DNA from: Posidonia oceanica
Lineage: Eukaryota > Streptophyta > Magnoliopsida > Alismatales > Posidoniaceae
Assembly (NCBI GenBank): GCA_037176725.1
Contig: JAZBRS010000050.1
Location: 11,736,001 to 11,800,000 of the forward strand
Length of the DNA stretch: 64,000 nt
Reading direction: 5' to 3'
Under the pieces are notes generated by a model. That model was not told where the DNA came from. It saw nothing but the letters and a program-made list of their open reading frames with translations, and made no database searches. Shown in pieces: positions 58,681 through 64,000 of the stretch. The translations under genes and the position numbers were made by a program. Positions within the stretch are counted from its first letter, which is position 1; every line of letters starts with the position of its first letter.

Positions 58681-58808
58681 CTCTGCTTTCGATGCCATGG
58701 ATGCGCTGGCCAACCCCTGGTGTCACCCCGACACCAGGGGCATCTTTTGATCGCCCCACGGTATCATTCTCTCCCCCTTTCCCCTATGACGTTCCTGGCG
58801 TCATAGGG
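58094..58808 (+). other. Three strong hairpins, E2
   Basis: CCCCTGGTATC (58094-58104) with GATACCAGGGG (58110-58120); CCCCTGGTGTC (58714-58724) with GACACCAGGGG (58730-58740); CCCTATGACG (58782-58791) with CGTCATAGGG (58799-58808). The first two differ by a compensated A-T/G-C pair. The last two are also in E1. They lie within or beside the repeat field. Confidence 0.8.
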
Positions 58809-58875
58809 ATGGTTTCTTCTCATCATTCCCTTACCCCTTCTTTGCCGGCCGATAAGTCCGATATCTTATCATTCT

Positions 58876-59580
58876 CATCATGATCTCATCCCCTCTTTAG
58901 CTTAATTTCTCATCATGATCTCATCCCCTCTTTAGCTTAACTTCTCATCATGATCTCATCCCCTCTTTAGCTTAATTTCTCATCATGATCTCATCCCCTC
59001 TTTAGCTTAATTTCTCATCATGATCTCATCCCCTCTTTAGCTTAACTTCTCATCATGATCTCATCCCCTCTTTAGCTTAATTTCTCATCATGATCTCATC
59101 CCCTCTTTAGCTTAATTTCTCATCATGATCTCATCCCCTCTTTAGCTTAATTTCTCATCATGATCTCATCCCCTCTTTAGCTTAATTTCTCATCATGATC
59201 TCATCCCCCTCTTTAGCTTAATTTCTCATCCCCCTCTTTAGCTTAATTTCTCATCATGATCTCATCCCCCTCTTTAGCTTAATTTCTCATCATTCCCTCA
59301 TCCCCTCTTTAGCTTAATTTCTCATCATTCCCTCATCCCCCTCTTTAGCTTAATTTCTCATCATTCTCTCATCCCCTCTTTAGCTTAAATTCTCATCATG
59401 ATCTCATCCCCCCTCTTTAGCTTAATTTCTCATCATGGTCTCATCCCCCTCTTTAGCTTAACTTCTCATCATGATCTCATCCCCCTCTTTAGCTTAACTT
59501 CTCATCATGATCTCATCCCCCTCTGTAGCTTAACTTCTCATCATTACCTCATCCCCTCTTTGCCGGCCGATAAGTCCGAT
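58876..59580 (+). repeat. 35-36 bp tandem repeat, E2
   Basis: About nineteen copies of a unit containing CCCTCTTTAGCTTAATTTCT and CATCATGATCTCAT. The array is flanked on both sides by GCCGGCCGATAAGTCCGATA then TCTTATC. Copy number and unit length differ from E1 (about 15 copies of 36 bp), so the array has been re-amplified since the two elements diverged. Confidence 0.9.
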
Positions 59581-59612
59581 ATCTTATCATTCTCATCATG
59601 CTCTCGCCCCCT

Positions 59613-59740
59613 CTTATCAATCAATCAATCACTCGTGCTAGGCTGATATCCGAAACTATCAATCAATCAATCACTCGTGCTAGGCTGATATCCGAAACTA
59701 TCAACAATCAATCACTCTCAGGCTGATAACCTAAACTATC
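59613..59740 (+). repeat. 42-bp repeat, E2
   Basis: Two full units and one decayed unit containing AATCACTCGTGCTAGGCTGA then TATCCGAAACTATC, with GATA/TATC arms. The E1 array has four copies. Confidence 0.85.
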
Positions 59741-59764
59741 TTCTGGCCGATCCATGGTTGGCCC

Positions 59765-60652
59765 GCAGTTGTGTTATACGGCTGACATCCAGTAACTGTC
59801 CCTCGTAATTGCACTTTTCCAGTTGATAGGTCTGTAAACTATCCACCGGTTGACAGGACCGTAAACTGTCGCTCCAGTTGGTAGGACTGTAAACTACCGC
59901 GTGCAATTACGTTATACGGCTGACATCCAGTAACTGTCCCTTGCAATTGCGGTTTCCAGTTGATAGGACTGAAAACTATCCTCCAGTTGATAGGACTGTA
60001 AACTATCCGCCGGTTGACAGGACCGTAAACTGTCGTTCCAGATGATAGACTGTAAACTATCCCGCAATTGCATTATACGGCTGATATCCAGTAACTATCC
60101 CTCATCATCGCGCGTTTCCAGTTGATAGGACTGTAAACTATCCGCCGGTTGACAGGACCGTAAACTGTCGCTCCAGTTGATAGGTCTGTAAACTATCCAC
60201 CAGTTGGTAGGACTGTAAACTACCACGCGCAATGATGTTATACGGCTGACATCCAGTAACTGTCCCTCGCAATGCTGTTTCCAGTTGATAGGACTGTAAA
60301 CTATCCGCCGGTTGACAGGACCGTAAACTGTCGTTCCAGATGATAGACTGTAAACTATCCGGCATTGCGTTATACGGCTGATATCCAGTAACTATCACTC
60401 ATGGTTTGTGGGTTTCCAGTTGATAGGACTGTAAACTATCCTCCAGTTGATAGGTCTGTAAACTATCCACCGGTTGACAGGACCGTAAACTGTCGTTAGG
60501 CTGATACTCCTAAACTATCACCCACAACCATGTTATACGGCTGATATCCAGTAACTATCACTCACAACTGCTCCGGTTGACAGGACCGTAAACTGTCGCT
60601 CCCGGTTGATAGGACCGTAAACTATCCGGACGATAAGCCCGTCACCTTATCG
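59765..60652 (+). other. E2 multi-branch hairpin array in 3' untranslated region
   Basis: Outer stem GCAGTTGTG (59765-59773) with CACAACTGC (60563-60571). Inside, five long stems: 59804-59814 with 59901-59911 (11 bp), 59942-59952 with 60062-60072 (11 bp), 60103-60115 with 60225-60237 (13 bp, one mismatch), 60268-60275 with 60362-60369 (8 bp), and 60400-60413 with 60520-60532 (13 bp, one bulge). They enclose 3, 4, 4, 3 and 4 small hairpins. Every branch is preceded by TTATACGGCTG and a GAYA/TRTC hairpin. Two more hairpins and CGATAAG/CTTATCG (60631-60652) follow, then a T8 run. Nineteen 5-bp hairpins occur (11 GATAG/CTATC, 6 GACAG/CTGTC, 2 GGTAG/CTACC), all correctly paired. Function unknown. 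Confidence 0.92.
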
Positions 60653-61186
60653 TTTTTTTTCTCCTTTTCGGCGTGACCTTGTCCCAGGAAGACGAGATCA
60701 CGCACCCCCTTTCTGCGATGGGAGAGTTGGCCTCTCTCCCCTCGCTCCCTTCTTTCCTGCTAGCTTGCTCCCCGGGCAGGGACCAGCTGCACCCTGTTTC
60801 CCCTCGCTTTGTCGTGCAAGCCTGCCCTCCCTGCCAGACATTTGCACCACATCGCGCCTTTTTACCATTTTCTTGCATCATCTCTGCACTTTCTTAGCTA
60901 GCACTGCATGTCATTTTAGCATCACCTGTATCACTTGCGCAGCATCGGCATTTTCTTCTGGCTGCACTAACTTTTATACTAACTCTTGCATTACACTCAC
61001 ATCAGCATGCATACACACAGCACAGCATCCATCTGCACTGGCATTTTGCATTGCGGCAACGGGCTACGATCTTCGGTGCATCCGCCGAATAAGTAGCTCA
61101 CGCCCATAGCAACCCGCTGCTCCCGCCAGTCAGATGGGGTGTCTTGTCAACCCTGAGCAGCGGCCGCGCTCCGCTTGCCCTCGCTC
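60653..61186 (+). other. E2 distal 3' untranslated spacer
   Basis: Non-repetitive. Contains a T8 run at its start, a GCGTGA/TCACGC stem (about 60672-60706) and, at 61132-61151, AGATGGGGTGTCTTGTCAAC, an imperfect inverted copy of the LTR terminus. No credible ORF. Confidence 0.6.
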
Positions 61187-61195
61187 AGGGAGGGG
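61187..61195 (+). other. E2 polypurine tract
   Basis: AGGGAGGGG followed by CATC directly before the 3' LTR. Identical to E1. Confidence 0.85.
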
Positions 61196-61199
61196 CATC

Positions 61200-64000
61200 T
61201 GTTGACACCCCATCTTGGCAGGCTTGGACCCTTGGAGCCCTCCTTGGTGATTGCTGGATCAAACCCCAACCAAACCCTAACCCTAGTCCCTCTTCTCAAC
61301 CCTTCAAAATCAGCCTGTCTTGGCCTAAACCTTTACCCCCCTTCCCAACCTCTGAACCTAACCAAAATTCATAGGAAAACCCACCACTATCCACTCAACA
61401 AACCTACCCAAAAACCTAGGATTTTCCAAGCCTGACCCATTCCCAAAAACCCTAGAAAACTTAGGTGAAACTACCCTTTTTCTATGCCTTGAAACCCCTC
61501 CAAAACCTCCTTAGAATCAAACCAAAATTCCAGACCCAAGACTTCAAAACCTAGACTACCCACCCACCAATTTTCACCCCATTCTAAGACCATTAGGACC
61601 CTCTTTCACCCAAATTATCCTTTTCTCTCTCCGGGATTATCATTTTCTCTCTCCTCTCTCTCTCCTGATTATCATCTCTCTTTTCATCCCTTTCTGATCC
61701 TTTTTCTGGTCTGGCTGTGGGCCCCCTCTGTGCTTCTATCCTTCCTCTATCCTATCCCTATTTTTACTTTATTTTTAACACTTTTTCTGAATTTTTTAAA
61801 AATCGTTTTCCTCCAACCTACCTTTTCCCTTTTATTCCCCTTTTTATTCCATTTTTTTTCCTCCTTCTCTTTTCCCTTTTCTCCCTTTTGCAAAAATCCA
61901 CAAAAACCCATAAAAATCTGTAAAATCTCAAAACATAAAACAAACAAATCAGTACCCTAAGAAAAACAATTAAAAAATGTTAAACAAGCAATTAACAACT
62001 TAAACTTAACTTAAGCAAGCTAAAAAGAAGACTAAACATGCAAACTAAAAAATGCAAAACAAATCAAAAGAAAACACTGAAAAATCAGGAAAAAAGCTAA
62101 AACAAAATCAAAACCCACCAAAGGTAAGAACCCATCAGAAGAATTAAAAAACAAGCCCTAAAAAGGAGAATTAGAAATCAAACATTAAAACAAATAATTA
62201 AAAAAGGCAAAGGACTTAACCTAGTAAACACAAGAAAAACAAGTTAAAAACTTAATTTAAAAAGAAAAGGAAAACACATCTGAAAAGCCTAAAAGACACT
62301 CTATTAAACCAGAAAAAATCCAACTAAAAACTTCAAGAAAAAAACAATAAATAAAAATCCAAACATAACTTAAAAGATTTAAGAAGGAAAAACCCTAAGA
62401 AGACTACAACTTGAAAACATAAAACCAACCCTGATTAATAGGAAAATAAATCCTAAAAAATCCTAATTAATATCCCAAGTGTCCAGCAGAAGAAATGAAA
62501 TTTTTAAAATAATTTAAAAAGGGATTAACAAACGTTTAAACAAGTGAAAACCAATTAGGAACAAAACCAAAGTCCTAAAACCCTAATCAAGCCCAAAACA
62601 CATTAATCAACTCAAAATAACCATCAAAAATCTTAATTAAAATCCTAATCTACAGCAAAACTCTTCTAATATTTTTATTTATTTTTAGTTTATTTTCACC
62701 TATTTTATTTCCCCATTCTACCCTCTCTTTCTTTCTTCCTTCTTTCTTTCTTTCTTTCTTTCCTTACTGGGCTCAATCCGGCCTGTTTCTTCTTTTTTCT
62801 TCTTTTTCTTTCTTTTTCTCGGCCCGCAGCAGTCCGGCCCGCTTCCCTTTCCTCCTTCTTCTTCCTCTCCTCCTCTGTGTTTCTCTCCACCGATTTTTCT
62901 TCCCGCGAGCTCGCGACTACAGCATTCCCTCCTTTGTTCAAATTCGAGCCTCCATCTTATCGTCTACAGAACTCGCCGCCTCTCTTCTATCTCAGCACCG
63001 ATTCTGGGAGGCATCAAGTGCCTGTCATCTCGCCGGCTGCTGGTCCCTTCAGCTGCAGTGACGCCGGTGGAATTCAAACCACTGGCTCGCGCCCAACAGT
63101 CTCCTCCTCCTCTTTTTTTTAGCCCGTTCCTCCTTCAATCCGTGAGAGCAGAGGGAGAGGCAATCAGAGAGAGCTAAGGAGAGAGCCAACCAGTGCGAGA
63201 AGAGGATCAGACCAGAGTCCGGACTTTCCTTCCACCAGTGCAGCCTCCCTTCTCCTGGGCATTTCATCCAATTCCAGAGTGAAGAGAGAGTAGAGGAGAG
63301 TGTTTGAGAGCCACCCTTGCATCTCGGAGAGAAGCCCCCACTTCAGACCGATCCCCACACCCAATTCTCCCCTTTTCTTCTCTGAAAAGTTCAGCAAACG
63401 CCCTTCTTCCATTCCCAGCTAACCAACACCCTTCCTAGCCTTCATCCTTCTCCTAATTCCTTCCCCAAACTCACCCAGCACACAGCCATTTCCCCTCATC
63501 TTCCTACAGCCATTCCACCACCCGAAACACCTTCAAACCATTCCGAACACCCACAGCAACCCAACTCCAACCCACCAGACAATTCCCCTCACCACAGCCC
63601 GCTGCTTCCTTCCAAACTCCACCCAATAATCCACCAGACATCCACCTTTCCAGAGCCTCCGACATCAAACCAAATCATCCACCACAGACCTTAAAACCCA
63701 CTACAAACACTTAACCTTATTTCTGTCAGAAATCAACCCAGACCTCAATTTCCCCTCCACTCGTACCAGAAACCTTCTCCGAGCATCCAGCTACACTCCT
63801 CAGCCCTCCAGCAACCACCCGGAGGGTCCCATCCAGTCCGGCGTGCAGCAAACAGTCCCCCCGACCTCCGGCTGCCTCTGTGAACCCACGATCAGTCAGA
63901 TCTTTCGCCGGTCTTCGCAGCAGCTGTCCAACCATCCAGGAAGCTCCGGAGGGTCACTCTGAGTCGATCCCAGTCCTCGCGAGCAGCAGACAGCATCCAC
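61200..64000 (+). repeat. E2 3' LTR, first 2,801 bp
   Basis: Co-linear with 38775-41575 at a constant offset of 22,425. I found one substitution (39283 A / 61708 G) and no indels. Truncated only by the window edge. Confidence 0.96.

Larger units (their letters stand above)
38775..64000 (+). mobile_element. E2: young, nearly intact Tat/Ogre-type LTR retrotransposon (runs off window)
   Basis: Starts TGTTGACACC directly in the satellite after GCGAT. The 5' LTR is 38775-44788 and the 3' LTR begins at 61200, cut by the window after 2,801 bp. If the LTRs are equal in length the element would end near 67213, about 28.4 kb in all. The visible LTR parts align with a constant offset of 22,425 and I found a single mismatch (A at 39283, G at 61708), so insertion is recent. 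Coding order: gag, pol, then DUF7745-like ORF. The only coding fault seen is one extra T in the protease, which puts gag and pol in different frames. Confidence 0.96.

Noticed and set aside
59640..59700. Hammerhead-ribozyme-like CTGATATCCGAAAC in the 42-bp repeats
   Set aside because: The core needs CTGATGA and GAAA separated by stem II with a cleavage triplet; here it is CTGATA with GATA/TATC pairing and no stem II or triplet could be arranged.
59765..60571. tRNA or rRNA gene as an explanation for the branched structure
   Set aside because: Branch sizes, the 3-4 hairpins per branch and the lack of any tRNA box or rRNA motif do not fit a known RNA gene.
1..64000. CRISPR array or bacterial operon
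   Set aside because: The 50-bp repeats lack unique spacers and all proteins are plant retrotransposon types; nothing prokaryotic is present.

Overview
The window is repeat DNA from a large plant nuclear genome, and I see no host gene. Three things point to a seed plant: a 50-bp tandem satellite, two very large Ty3/gypsy LTR retrotransposons with Tat/Ogre-lineage proteins (CHHC gag knuckle, a second archaeal-type RNase H, an integrase without chromodomain), and a DUF7745-like extra ORF known from plant elements. The species cannot be read from the sequence.

Layout: (1) satellite, 1-4853; (2) element E1 on the minus strand, 4854-33042 (28,189 bp), with two 5,828-bp LTRs and the target duplication GTAAC; (3) satellite again, 33043-38774, in the phase expected if E1 simply split it; (4) element E2 on the plus strand, 38775 to beyond the window end, with a 6,014-bp 5' LTR and the first 2,801 bp of its 3' LTR. 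The two elements belong to one family, lie head to head with their 5' LTRs facing each other across the satellite, and used different target sites in it.

Each element reads, in its own sense: 5' LTR, primer binding site, about 1.3-kb leader, gag, protease, a long Ser/Ala/Pro-rich linker, reverse transcriptase, degenerate gypsy RNase H, archaeal-type RNase H, integrase, a separate 400-aa DUF7745-like ORF in sense orientation, a repeat-rich 3' untranslated region of about 3.6 kb, polypurine tract, 3' LTR. E2 is young: I found one mismatch in the 2.8 kb of LTR that can be compared. Its coding region has one reading-frame fault, an extra T in the protease. E1 is older: about 40 LTR mismatches by eye, four CAG-to-TAG stops, one frameshift in a G7 run and one TAA. 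Its DUF7745-like ORF is nevertheless intact.

The most striking signal is in the 3' untranslated region. In both elements about 0.9 kb is organised as a nested multi-branch structure. An outer stem encloses five long stems of unrelated sequence, each stem encloses three or four small hairpins, and a conserved linker hairpin separates the branches. The hairpin arms change together (GATAG/CTATC, GACAG/CTGTC, GGTAG/CTACC), which is covariation within a single molecule. A second field of covarying hairpins and arrays of 35-36 bp, 42 bp and 83-113 bp repeats fill the rest of the region.
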